From Ramicandelaber brevisporus (lineage: Eukaryota > Kickxellomycota > Ramicandelaberales > Ramicandelaberaceae), in the NCBI GenBank assembly GCA_025201865.1, contig MU602799.1, positions 4,211 through 49,648 on the forward strand: DNA of 45,438 bases. Reading direction: 5' to 3'. Of the stretch, positions 19,195 through 27,962 are shown in pieces. The notes under the pieces were generated by a model, which worked only from the letters and a program-made list of their open reading frames with translations, was not told the origin of the DNA and made no database searches. The number at the start of each line of letters is the position of its first letter. The stretch's first letter is position 1. Position numbers and translations under genes: made by a program.

Positions 19195-20739
19195 TCAACC
19201 AGATGAAGCAAACATGGCACCAGTGCCCTCGTACACGGTTGCAATCTTGTTGATTGCGTTGACCATGGCGGCAGCACGATAGTCGTTAATGTTCTTCTCC
19301 AAAGCAGTGGCACGAGTCTCGGCACATGCTGCAATCATGGTATCTTCCAGACCAGAGTAAACGAGCTCGTGCTCCTCAGCTCCGTGGATAACCTGGCGAC
19401 GCTCGGCGTCAGTCAACTTGCGGCCAGCGTTTTGCTCAACGAGGGCCAGGAGGCGGGACTTGCCCTGCTCGTCCCAGCGGCGGTTCATTCTGCCGAAGCG
19501 GACGTGGCTGTGGTTCTTGAGCCATTCAAAGTAAGAGACGCAGACACCACCGGCATTCAGGAGCAAGTCAGGGATGACGGGGACACCGCGCTTGACGAGC
19601 TTCTCGTGGGCGGCTGGGGTGGTTGGGCCGTTGGCGGCCTCACCAATAATCTTGGCCTTGATGCGGTCAACGTTACGGAGACCGATCTGGCGCTCGAGAG
19701 CAGCTGGAATGAGGACGTCGCACTCAACCTCCAGAACAGAGAGTGGGTTGTCGAGCACCTTGATGCCCGGGAAGCCCTTGAAGGAGCCAGTCTCCTTGCG
19801 GAAGTTGAACAGCTGGTCAATGTTGAGGCCGTTCGGGTCGTAAGCGCCGACATCGCGCTCGCCGATGGCAATGACCTTGGCGCCGTTGCTCTCAAAGAAC
19901 TTGGCGGCCCAGAAGCCGACGTTACCGAAGCCCTGGATGGCAACGGTGGTGCCCTCCATCTGGCCAGACAAGCCAGTGGCCTTCTGGATCTCTGGGAAGG
20001 TGAGGAATTCGCGGACACCGTAGAAGACACCGAGACCGGTAGCCTCATTGCGGCCACGGACACCACCCTGAGACACTGGCTTGCCAGTCACAGAGCCGGC
20101 GGCGTTGACGTCAGTTGGGTTGAACTGGCGATAGGTGTCCATGATCCACGACATTTCACGTGCAGAAGTGCCAACGTCTGGAGCTGGGACATCAACACCT
20201 GGTCCAATAAAGTTCTTCTGGCACAGCTCCATCGTGAAGCGACGGGTGATGCGCTCAAGCTGGGCCGGAGTCCACTGCTTTGGATCAATCATGATGCCGC
20301 CCTTGGCGCCACCAAATGGCACATCGACAACGGCGCACTTGTAAGTCATCAGTGCAGCCAAAGCCTCAACTTCCTGCAGGTCGACCTCTGGAGAGAAGCG
20401 GATGCCGCCCTTGACGGGCAGGCGATGGCGGGAGTGCTGGGCACGGTAGCCGTGGATGATTTCGACCTTGTTCTCGTCGACTTCAATGGGGAAGCTCACC
20501 GACAGGACAGTGTCGACGGCCTTGATGTGGGCAAGGGTCTTGGGCTTGACGCCGCTCAGGGCAGCAGCCTTGTCAAAGTAAGTGCCGACGGAGTCAAGGA
20601 ACTGAGGCTCATCTGGCTCACAAGCCATGTTGGTCACGGCGGTGCTCAGGCCACGCGCAACAACCGGAGTGATGCGAGCAGACAGCTTGGCGGCGGTGGC
20701 CAGGCGTGCAGCAGGGGTGCGGATCAGCGAGCGTAGCAT
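19195..20739 (-). CDS. Mitochondrial glutamate dehydrogenase, animal-type (GLUD-like, NAD(P)-dependent)
   Basis: The protein is 514 aa from the ATG at 20737-20739; the frame is open another 116 codons upstream but that part is simple-sequence leader. The first ~35 residues (Arg/Ala/Ser/Leu-rich, no acids) form a likely mitochondrial presequence. Family residues are in place: K110 (PVKGG), K134 (YKCAVVD) and catalytic K146 (PFGGAKGG), then a Rossmann fold with GFGNVG at 270-275. The enzyme interconverts glutamate and 2-oxoglutarate plus ammonia. Blocks such as VTGKPVSQGGVRGRNEATG and the tail match the ~500-aa animal GLUD group rather than fungal GDH1 (~450 aa) or GDH2 (>1000 aa). About 50 residues (~410-460) sit where GLUD has its antenna. 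Codon use is strongly biased to C/G endings, suggesting high expression. Confidence 0.94.
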   Translation of the reverse strand: MLRSLIRTPAARLATAAKLSARITPVVARGLSTAVTNMACEPDEPQFLDSVGTYFDKAAALSGVKPKTLAHIKAVDTVLSVSFPIEVDENKVEIIHGYRAQHSRHRLPVKGGIRFSPEVDLQEVEALAALMTYKCAVVDVPFGGAKGGIMIDPKQWTPAQLERITRRFTMELCQKNFIGPGVDVPAPDVGTSAREMSWIMDTYRQFNPTDVNAAGSVTGKPVSQGGVRGRNEATGLGVFYGVREFLTFPEIQKATGLSGQMEGTTVAIQGFGNVGFWAAKFFESNGAKVIAIGERDVGAYDPNGLNIDQLFNFRKETGSFKGFPGIKVLDNPLSVLEVECDVLIPAALERQIGLRNVDRIKAKIIGEAANGPTTPAAHEKLVKRGVPVIPDLLLNAGGVCVSYFEWLKNHSHVRFGRMNRRWDEQGKSRLLALVEQNAGRKLTDAERRQVIHGAEEHELVYSGLEDTMIAACAETRATALEKNINDYRAAAMVNAINKIATVYEGTGAMFASSG

Positions 20740-21519
20740 TGCAAACAGCTTGGTATCGAAGGAAAAGAAAATGCGTGAGGTAGGTGTAGAAAGTGTGAGT
20801 GTGTTCGAGCGAGCGTGTGTGCGAGCGTGTGTTCGAGAGTGTGTTTGGGGTGTTTGGTTGGCGAGGCAAGCAAAACTCACAACCCAGCAACACAGCGAGA
20901 CGTTCGACGCGAGGCTGGCGAGTTTAAAAAGTGTATCGAACAAAAGTTGGGGAGGGGGGTGCAATTGCGAGCGCAAATGCAAGAGGGGGACCGTGTGAAT
21001 GATTTCTATTGCAAGTCGCAGTCCGGAGAGACAGAGAGACATGGAGAGAGAGAGAGAAAGTCGCAGTCCGGAGAGACAGAGAGACATGGAGAGAGAGAGA
21101 GAGAACGAAAAGACTGGCTGACTTTAGGCACATCCACCAATTCGTACGCGGTGGTGTGATGCATTCTGGATACTTGATACGGTCATGTGCTCTCTGTTCA
21201 TTAATGCGATGGTCCAATTGGTGATGATGCCCCATCGTTGGGGATATGATAGAGCCGGTCTCCGCGACGCTGGAGGAAGCGGGGTTCTTGAGTCATATTT
21301 GATATGAACCAAGAGCATGCTGTTGTTGTTGCTGTTGTTGCTATTGTTTGTAGTCTTTTTAAAACAAAAGGGAGGGAAGGAGAAAAAGTGGCTGGTTTTA
21401 ACACTAAAATGAGTTGAAGTGAAGTGAATGAAATGAATGAATGTATGTACAGCTTCCGTTGAGTAGGAGGGAGTGTGAGAGGGGGGCGAGCGTCACTCGG
21501 ATATTACTGCATTGGATCG
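20740..21519. promoter_or_regulatory. Intergenic region upstream of glutamate dehydrogenase
   Basis: This 780-bp gap lies between two minus-strand genes and should hold the GDH promoter and leader. It carries a 45-bp tandem duplication that reads as CT-rich on the GDH sense strand, and a CTG/TTG run (about 21316-21345). No gene is visible. Confidence 0.45.
21013..21102. repeat. Two tandem copies of a 45-bp unit
   Basis: The units at 21013-21057 and 21058-21102 are essentially identical. Each starts AAGTCGCAGTCCGGAGAGAC and ends in a GA run, lying about 275-365 bp upstream of the GDH start codon. Confidence 0.9.
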
Positions 21520-22893
21520 TCACAGACTTCTTAGCAGTCTATTGCTGCGCTGGTTCTTGACCATGTACAAGAAGGAAGCCACTGCGTCCGTCTCGTTCAC
21601 CATTGGCTGTCTCTCAACCTCCAACGCAAAGTGCCTGGCCGCAGCTGTGCGTATCTGATGTACATCCGTCGTCATCATCGGCGTTCCATTCATATGGACA
21701 CTGGACCTTGAGCTGCTACTTGCGCTTGACACTGATCCTGGCACTGGAATCGGCGCGTGCACTGGCAATCCATTCATCCCATTTGCAGCGGCAACAGCAG
21801 CAGCAGCAGCAGTGGCTGTTGCTGTTGGTTCTTGACTATCATCGGGTGGACGCAGATCAATGCCGTAGTAAGCACAGTAATGAAGCAAATCATCTTTGTG
21901 GAGCTTGCTGAAATCAAGAGCTTGGATGACCTTGACTGACTCTTCACGCTGTTGCTGTTGCTGTTGTTGCTGCTGTTGTTGTTGGCGCTGCTGCTGTTGC
22001 TGTTGCTGGTTGGATATTTTGCGTTGCTTCGTTGGTTGTGCTGATTGATTGTTGTAATCATATTGCTGATGTTGTGACGGCTGATGAGAATTGAGTGGAG
22101 TGCGACGGCCATTCTGAAGCTGCTGTTGCTGTTGCTGCTGGTGGTGAGCTGCATTTTGCTTGGTTTGGCTCTTTTGATGCTGCGGCTGCTGTTGGTGTTG
22201 CTCGTACTGCGAATCTATCGCAGCTTGAGCAGCGTTGCGTTTGCGAGCATTTTCTTTGGCCTGGCGGCCACCAACCTGTTTGCGTGCAGTGGTTGTTGCT
22301 GTCGCTGTTGTTGTGGCGGTGATAGTTGCCGTTGTGGCAGTAGCAATGGCAGTTGTAGTTGTAGTAGCAGTGGTGGTCGTGGCTGTCACTCTTGGTATTT
22401 GAGCGGCAACTGCATGAGGGTGCGTCATGCCGTGCGGCGGCTGTGGCTGGGAATGGTGTGACTGGAGAGTGGCAGCGGCGATAGGAGGTGCAACGGCGAA
22501 TGTCGTCTCTGGTACCGTTTGCTGTTGAATCGGGTACGCCGAGTGTGAATGCGGAGGCAACAATGTCGCTGCTGATGGCGGCTGTTGCTGTTGATGCTGT
22601 TGGTGTTGTTGATGCTGATGTTGTATTGGCAGAATGCCTGCTGGAGCTAGAGCTGGGGCGTGCTGCTGCTGCTGCATATGCGGGAAGCTCTGTCCTTGTT
22701 GTTGTGGAGGTCCATACAAGTGCTGCTGCTGGAACTGCGGATCTATGTGAGCGGCCGGGAACACACTGGGGACCGGTGGTATCGGCAGTGCCGGCGGTGG
22801 TGGTGGTTGCTGCTGCTGCATAGCCAGTGGCATAGCTGCTACTGGTGCTTGTGGTGCTTGTGGTGCTGGAGGCAGAGGAGGCTGTTGCTGCAT
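21520..22893 (-). CDS. SAP30-like Sin3-binding protein (probable histone deacetylase complex subunit)
   Basis: I place the start at the ATG at 22891-22893, giving 457 aa. An in-frame ATG at 23194-23196 would add 101 residues with leader-like composition. The bulk is Gln/Pro/His/Ala/Thr-rich, including tandem Thr/Ala runs. The C-terminus resembles the SAP30 Sin3-binding domain: a first half at about 322-350 (LDFSKLHKDDLLHYCAYYGI) and a second half at about 420-455 (TAAARHFALEVERQ, then ETDAVASFLYMVKNQRSNRL). SAP30 bridges Sin3 and the Rpd3-type deacetylase. An Ala/Thr/Ser-rich insertion of roughly 65 residues splits the domain, which is unusual. Assignment rests on the motif pattern (DFS-L--L--Y, aromatic RHF, NE-D-V--FLY-VK). 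It shares a 571-bp divergent upstream region with the PKA regulatory subunit gene. Confidence 0.7.
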   Translation of the reverse strand: MQQQPPLPPAPQAPQAPVAAMPLAMQQQQPPPPPALPIPPVPSVFPAAHIDPQFQQQHLYGPPQQQGQSFPHMQQQQHAPALAPAGILPIQHQHQQHQQHQQQQPPSAATLLPPHSHSAYPIQQQTVPETTFAVAPPIAAATLQSHHSQPQPPHGMTHPHAVAAQIPRVTATTTTATTTTTAIATATTATITATTTATATTTARKQVGGRQAKENARKRNAAQAAIDSQYEQHQQQPQHQKSQTKQNAAHHQQQQQQQLQNGRRTPLNSHQPSQHQQYDYNNQSAQPTKQRKISNQQQQQQQRQQQQQQQQQQQQREESVKVIQALDFSKLHKDDLLHYCAYYGIDLRPPDDSQEPTATATAAAAAVAAANGMNGLPVHAPIPVPGSVSSASSSSRSSVHMNGTPMMTTDVHQIRTAAARHFALEVERQPMVNETDAVASFLYMVKNQRSNRLLRSL

Positions 22894-23464
22894 AGCTGAT
22901 AACACTCTGTCGAAGTTTCTTGTGTTGCTGTCTGAAGTGTGAGTTTGACGAGTGGGAAGTTGCAAAGAAAGACAACGAAAGGACAACAGCGCCGCGGTGG
23001 GGGGGGGCACACAGGTCGCTCTACTCCTTGCATTCCTGTTTGTCCAATCAGGAGAAACAGTAAAAGAAAAATTAGCGAAGCAATCAACCGGCCATTGGTC
23101 AAGTGACTCCCGCACAAACAGGACAGAGCAGAGCAGAACAGAACACACTTGCGCAGATTGTGATACATGCGGTGCATTGGAGTGGAAAAAGGACATTGGA
23201 AGAGCGTGGCACGCGCATACACACTGGGCGAACTACCATCGGGCTTAATGAGACAATATAATGGTCGCTCTATGACTTGCCATAGAACGGCGCTGATGAG
23301 TTTCTACTTGGCGACTCGGTTTCCAGCCAGCCTTCATCTTTCCTGTCGCACACACAGATATACGCGCGCACACACACACACAGCCGTGTTTTGTCTCTAG
23401 ATGTTGCACGTCTCAGTCTCACATCAACTTTCTTGATCCTTTTTATACACAACCGCAAGCCAAA
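22894..23464. promoter_or_regulatory. Divergent intergenic region (SAP30-like / PKA regulatory subunit)
   Basis: This 571-bp stretch must hold both promoters. It contains a nine-G run (about 22997-23007), a CA repeat (about 23363-23380) and a TTTTTATAC sequence about 20 bases before the PKA-R ATG. Nothing else gene-like is visible. Confidence 0.45.
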
Positions 23465-25060
23465 ATGAACCAGCCTGAAACGACAACAACAACAACGACG
23501 ACGACGATGGCAGCGACGGAGACCGCGCCATCAGTGCCGTCGGCAGTAAACGCGTCTGATGTCTCTGTAGACGCTGCGATTCTCCCACTTGCAGGACTTA
23601 CTGATGAACAGCAGCTCATTCTCCTAGAGCTGGCAACAGCGTTTCAGGCAAACAACCCACCCGATCCTTTACAGTTTGCAGCATATCATTTCCAAGAGCG
23701 TCTGGCTACTGATCGTGCCCAGTTGCTGAATTCACTGCGCATTGTACAGCAGCAGCACCCAGAGGTTGCTGCGGCCATTGTGTCAAGCTCCGTGCTGTTC
23801 CCTATTGGGGGTGCCGGTATGACTCTTGATGGCGCCGATTTGTTTGGTGTCACCGCCGGTGGTGTGGCGGGGGCTTCAGCGGCAACCGTTGGCGGCATTG
23901 ATCCAGCTGGCGAGGCGTTTGACAATGATCCGGCTCCATTGCTGCGTCGCGTGCCGCCTTCTCAGCCAACCGCTGCTATTGCAAGACGATTCACCTCGGC
24001 CACTACCACCGATGGCGGCTTTGAGGATGACGATATCCTGGACTCTGACAATGAAGCCGATAACCTCATGCAGGACATCACCGGTGCCGACGGCAATGCT
24101 CTCCCAGGCTGGAACCGCGCTGCTGCTGAGGCTAGTGCCGAGGCCGATGCTGCATTTGCCGTTGCTGCCAACCGCGGCCGCCGCACCTCAATCAGTGCCG
24201 AGTCGATGGCCCCCAACAGTGCTGACGAGCCATTCACCTACACGATTGTTCCCAAGACTGACGAGCAGATTGACCGCATTGAGGCTGCCATCAGCGGTAA
24301 CTTCCTATTCCGCGACCTGCCAGAAGAGCAGCGCAGAGTCGTCATTGGCACCATGGTTGAGAAGCAGTTCCCATCGGGCACTGATGTCATTCGCCAGGGC
24401 GATGAGGGTGACTTCTTCTATGTTGTTGAATCTGGCACTCTCGACTGTCTCATTAGCCGTGAGGGCGATGGAGGACAGCCGACCAAGGTTACTGACTACT
24501 CTGCAGGTGGCACGTTTGGTGAGCTGGCGCTCATGTACGGAGCTCCGCGTGCCGCCACGGTCCGCGCCACCTCTAACGTTGTGCTGTGGGCATTGGATCG
24601 TGTTCCATTCCGCAAGATGCTCATGAACGCTACGCACCGCCAGCGCCGCACGTACGAGTCATTCTTGGCTGAAATTCCGCTGCTCCTTTCGCTGGAGCCC
24701 TATGAGCGTCACAAGATTGCGGATGCACTCGACTCGCGCGTCTTTGAGGATGGCGAGGTTGTTATGCGTCAGGGCGACACTGGTGACGAGTTTTACCTGA
24801 TTGAATCTGGTGAAGCGCGCGTGTCAAAGATTGACGAGCATGGCATTGAGCGCATCTATCCAAATCTGACTCGCGGCAAGTACTTTGGAGAGCTGGCGCT
24901 GCTTACAAACAAGCCCCGTCAGGCCAGTATTGTGGCGGTCGGACGTCTCAAGTGCGCAGTGTTGAACAAGCGCCAGTTTAATAGATTGCTGGGACCAGCC
25001 AAGGATATCATTAAGCGAGATGCTGCCAATTACGCTGCAATGAAGGCTCTCGTTAAATAA
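23465..25060 (+). CDS. BCY1: cAMP-dependent protein kinase regulatory subunit
   Basis: The protein is 531 aa from the ATG at 23465. A likely dimerisation/docking helix pair lies at about 47-90 (LTDEQQLILLELATAFQANN, FAAYHFQERL). After a ~150-residue Ala/acidic linker comes the inhibitor site GRRTSIS, with S242 as the RRxS serine, so it is a phosphorylatable (type II-like) inhibitor. Two cyclic-nucleotide-binding domains follow: A (~279-395) with the phosphate-binding cassette FGELALMYGAPRAATV, and B (~397-525) with FGELALLTNKPRQASIV. The Glu and Arg that hold cAMP are present in both. The protein holds PKA catalytic subunits inactive until cAMP binds. Length and order match fungal Bcy1. It converges on the Not3-like gene with 294 bp between stops. 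Confidence 0.96.
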   Translation: MNQPETTTTTTTTTMAATETAPSVPSAVNASDVSVDAAILPLAGLTDEQQLILLELATAFQANNPPDPLQFAAYHFQERLATDRAQLLNSLRIVQQQHPEVAAAIVSSSVLFPIGGAGMTLDGADLFGVTAGGVAGASAATVGGIDPAGEAFDNDPAPLLRRVPPSQPTAAIARRFTSATTTDGGFEDDDILDSDNEADNLMQDITGADGNALPGWNRAAAEASAEADAAFAVAANRGRRTSISAESMAPNSADEPFTYTIVPKTDEQIDRIEAAISGNFLFRDLPEEQRRVVIGTMVEKQFPSGTDVIRQGDEGDFFYVVESGTLDCLISREGDGGQPTKVTDYSAGGTFGELALMYGAPRAATVRATSNVVLWALDRVPFRKMLMNATHRQRRTYESFLAEIPLLLSLEPYERHKIADALDSRVFEDGEVVMRQGDTGDEFYLIESGEARVSKIDEHGIERIYPNLTRGKYFGELALLTNKPRQASIVAVGRLKCAVLNKRQFNRLLGPAKDIIKRDAANYAAMKALVK

Positions 25061-25081
25061 ACTCTGCTTCTTTCTCTCTTT

Positions 25082-25092
25082 TTTATTTTATT
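25082..25092 (-). terminator. Polyadenylation signals on the Not3-like gene strand
   Basis: Two overlapping minus-strand AATAAA hexamers (TTTATT on the plus strand, 25082-25087 and 25087-25092) lie about 265 bases past the Not3-like stop codon, only ~22 bases from the PKA-R stop. Confidence 0.5.
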
Positions 25093-25253
25093 CTTCTATT
25101 ATTACTACTACCTCTCATGCTTACATGTCATAACGCATTTTCACATCAACTCCTTCTCACTCACTCACTCACCCACTCATTCTTTCATTCATTCTTTTTC
25201 ATATCTTGCCACAATTACCAAAAAATAACTTATACTATTATACTAAAAGATTT

Positions 25254-25259
25254 AATAAA
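25254..25259 (+). terminator. Polyadenylation signal of the PKA regulatory subunit gene
   Basis: AATAAA lies 194 bases after the stop codon in an A/T-rich 3' UTR. With the minus-strand signal at 25082-25092 it predicts overlapping 3' ends of the two convergent transcripts. Confidence 0.55.
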
Positions 25260-25354
25260 ACATGGAAGTTAGAAAAGAGAAGAGAAGAAAAGAAAAGTTG
25301 TAGATGGAAAAGAGATGATGATAATTATAATGATGATAATGATAATAAAACTCA

Positions 25355-27415
25355 CTAGATTGATTGCTGATAATAGAGATAATAAAGAGTCTCAATATTT
25401 AGGTGAGAGAGTATTTGCTGGTTACTGACCAACGATGGTACAATAGTGGGTGCATACATCGACTTTGATGTTGATGCTGTACTGCTGTCATTCTGCTGTT
25501 GCGTCTTCGATGCAGATTCAAATGGATTCCACGATTTCTTGGCACTGCAGTCCAAGTCGCTTGCCAAAAGTGCATGATAGGGCAACAGAGGCTGTACAGT
25601 TGAATACAGATTTCGCTCGGCAGACTGTGCTAATGCACGAGAGGTGATGTGTGCAGTCCGTAGCCGCTCTACAACAGGAGAGAATGCTGAATAAGAGCTG
25701 TTGAGCTTCATCAAAGGCTCTGGCTGTGTTGCAGCCACTATTGTTGTCATTGCTGGTGGTGCTGGGGTTGTTGATGCTGTTGATACTGTTGATGATTGCT
25801 TTTGCTTCTTCACTGATGGAGTCTGCTGCTGAGCTGTTGTTTGGGTTGGATTTGATGCAGCTGGTACCTGTACTGATCCATTTGACTTCAATAAAGAAGG
25901 AGAGGAGGAAGAGTTGACAGCAACGGTGGGCAGAGTGGGTGTTTTCTGAGGAGATGGCTGTTCCTGCTGGTGTATTGAAAGGGCAGTATTTGCATTGGGC
26001 GGAGATATAGAAGCTGCAGGCGGCACGGTTGGAGTTACTGCAGAGCCAGGTGCAGTTGAAGGTGTTCGAGATGGAACCTTTGACGATACAGGTGCAGCAG
26101 AGATGACAGCTTCTCTTGCAGCATTGTTCATTTTCCATGCATTCTGTACATCATTGGCACCTGCCCCACTACCTGCTCTGGGCAATGAAGACACAACCGG
26201 TGTGCTTCGAATAACAGGTTCACTCACCAGCGGAATCTTTGCCGCAGCGGCGGCCACTGCGGCGGCAGCCAGTGCAACTGCTGCGGATGTTTGTGAATTA
26301 CTGTGTGTGTGATGGTAATGATGATGATGGTGATGGTGATGGTGATCATTTCCTCGCGCACTTGTTCTTCTCTCCAGGCCAGTCCCGTTCGCAACCAATG
26401 TAGCTGGAGGAATCACCGTTGATGATGCAGCTGAGCTTGGTCCAGAGTGCACTGCGCCATTTGGTATTAATGTTACTGTGTTTGATTTTGCAGGCGATCT
26501 CTTTGTTGTCGACTGAATCCCACTGGTTGACCTGCTGAGTCCGCCGTTCACCTTCAGAGGTGTACTGGAGCCACTCTCTGTGGACCTTCTATCATCGTTA
26601 TCGCTGGACACTGAGCTGTTATCATCACCATCGTCATCATCACTGTCTGAATCACCATGTCTTGTAGCACCATAATCATCCACTATGCCATACAAGTCAT
26701 CGTCATCATCCAGAGCCATATTCTCGTAAATTCCATCATCTTCTTCAAACTCATCATCATCATTGCAATTTACATAATACTCAATGTCTTCTCTAATTGT
26801 ATTGGCCTCATCTGCCGTTAATCCATCATTCTCCAACAATCGCATTATACGCTCTAATCTGCCCACATGCCATTTATGTCGTTCTAATCTATGTTCAATC
26901 TCTGCCAACTTTTCTGAAGCCACTGCCGCGTCCTTTTTTGTTGCTCTTCTGCCACTTGCACTCATCTGGGTAGCCACCTGCTCCTGCTCGGCCTCCTTGA
27001 GATCGATTTGAGTTTGCAGACTATCAACTGCATCCATCAGCCACTGCCTTGCCTCCATTCTCTCCTTATCCTTTGGATCAATCTTGGTCATTTGCGCCAG
27101 TCCTTCTTTGCTAAATGCCTTTGTCTTCATCTCTTTTTCCACAGTCTTAAATCTCTCCATTTGCTTCTCAATTAGCTTTCGAGTTTCTATCAAATCTCGC
27201 TTATCTTTAACTTCATTGGTTAGCATCCATCCTTTGATTTGTTCTCTACATCTTTGCAGCTTCTTGATTTCCTTCTTGAGATCAGTTTCCAACTTTTCTT
27301 TTAAGCTTTGAGTAGGTGCATTCATCATCTTGTCATATACATTCTCAAACTCATTCAAGCCTTCTGACACCTTTTTGAGGCATCTTTCAATCTCGCCTGT
27401 TATTGATTGCCTCAT
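25355..27415 (-). CDS. CCR4-NOT complex Not3/Not5-type subunit, C-terminal NOT box truncated
   Basis: The protein is 686 aa from the ATG at 27413-27415. Residues 1-230 are the highly charged Not3 N-terminal coiled coil (GEIERCLKKVSEGLNEFE, DLKKEIKKLQRCREQIKGW, KAFSKEGLAQMTKIDPKDKE). An acidic Asp/Glu stretch follows (~215-275), then ~350 residues of Ser/Thr/Ala/Pro/Gln-rich linker with a His run. Not3/Not5 scaffold the CCR4-NOT deadenylase and decapping machinery. Family members normally end in a ~130-residue NOT box. Here the start of that box is recognisable (HLNIETLYYLYYQQ), but translation stops two codons later. The 294 bp up to the PKA-R gene encode nothing like the missing part in any frame. 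A GTGAGT donor-like sequence overlaps the stop, so an intron to a remote exon cannot be fully excluded. Confidence 0.9.
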   Translation of the reverse strand: MRQSITGEIERCLKKVSEGLNEFENVYDKMMNAPTQSLKEKLETDLKKEIKKLQRCREQIKGWMLTNEVKDKRDLIETRKLIEKQMERFKTVEKEMKTKAFSKEGLAQMTKIDPKDKERMEARQWLMDAVDSLQTQIDLKEAEQEQVATQMSASGRRATKKDAAVASEKLAEIEHRLERHKWHVGRLERIMRLLENDGLTADEANTIREDIEYYVNCNDDDEFEEDDGIYENMALDDDDDLYGIVDDYGATRHGDSDSDDDDGDDNSSVSSDNDDRRSTESGSSTPLKVNGGLSRSTSGIQSTTKRSPAKSNTVTLIPNGAVHSGPSSAASSTVIPPATLVANGTGLERRTSARGNDHHHHHHHHHYHHTHSNSQTSAAVALAAAAVAAAAAKIPLVSEPVIRSTPVVSSLPRAGSGAGANDVQNAWKMNNAAREAVISAAPVSSKVPSRTPSTAPGSAVTPTVPPAASISPPNANTALSIHQQEQPSPQKTPTLPTVAVNSSSSPSLLKSNGSVQVPAASNPTQTTAQQQTPSVKKQKQSSTVSTASTTPAPPAMTTIVAATQPEPLMKLNSSYSAFSPVVERLRTAHITSRALAQSAERNLYSTVQPLLPYHALLASDLDCSAKKSWNPFESASKTQQQNDSSTASTSKSMYAPTIVPSLVSNQQILSHLNIETLYYLYYQQSI

Positions 27416-27436
27416 TTTATTATTATTTTATTTTTT

Positions 27437-27456
27437 GTGATGTTGATTGTTGTTGA

Positions 27457-27487
<31 letters not shown>

Positions 27488-27490
27488 AAT
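27437..27490. repeat. GTT/AAC trinucleotide run upstream of the Not3-like gene
   Basis: About ten near-perfect GTT units (AAC on the Not3 sense strand) lie within 75 bp upstream of the start codon, so the 5' leader is AAC/CAA-rich. Confidence 0.75.
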
Positions 27491-27933
27491 GTCATTGTTA
27501 TTGATGTTGTTCGAAATATAACATTGCATGGTATATGAGCATGATACGAAAAAGATGAGGATAGATTGTCAGTCAAATCAGCTTCTGGCTGTGAAATTAC
27601 ACTAAAGCCACATGTCACTTGTTCCTTTTGATCAGCGAGACTGGATCAAAGCGACCCAAATCTCGCTTCCACTCGCTGTAACCCTTGCTAATCAAGAGTC
27701 GCAGCAAACACAAGCACGCGCTTGAGCAGACCATCAAACTTGCAAGGGCTTGCCACTGTCACTGCTACTGCTACTGCTGTTACTGCTGCTGTTACTGTTG
27801 TTATTACATTATGAATGAATGAATGAAATATAAAGAACGCACCTTGTAGTTTCCTTGCTGTCATCTAGCGTCTTGTTTAGTTTAGTATCGTCTCGTTATG
27901 TAAATGGTATGTCGTCGTTCCTATGTCGCTCGT

Positions 27934-27962
27934 TTGCTTGCTTGCTTGCTTGCTTGCTTGCA
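27934..27962. repeat. (TTGC)n tetranucleotide microsatellite
   Basis: Seven tandem copies of TTGC lie in the non-coding interval between the Not3-like and KIN1-like genes. Confidence 0.85.

Noticed and set aside
19369-20736. 455-codon open frame antisense to glutamate dehydrogenase
   Set aside because: It mirrors almost the full GDH gene and is explained by that gene's strong C/G-ending codon bias, which avoids antisense stops. The translation lacks any recognisable domain.
21013-21102. Possible CRISPR or transposon terminal repeats
   Set aside because: There are only two directly adjacent copies, no spacers, no transposase and no target-site duplication, so it is a simple tandem duplication in a eukaryotic promoter.
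22894-23196. 101-residue N-terminal extension of the SAP30-like protein from an upstream ATG
   Set aside because: The segment has Cys/Leu/Phe-rich, leader-like composition, unlike the rest of the protein. The ATG at 22893 fits better, though transcript data could reverse this.
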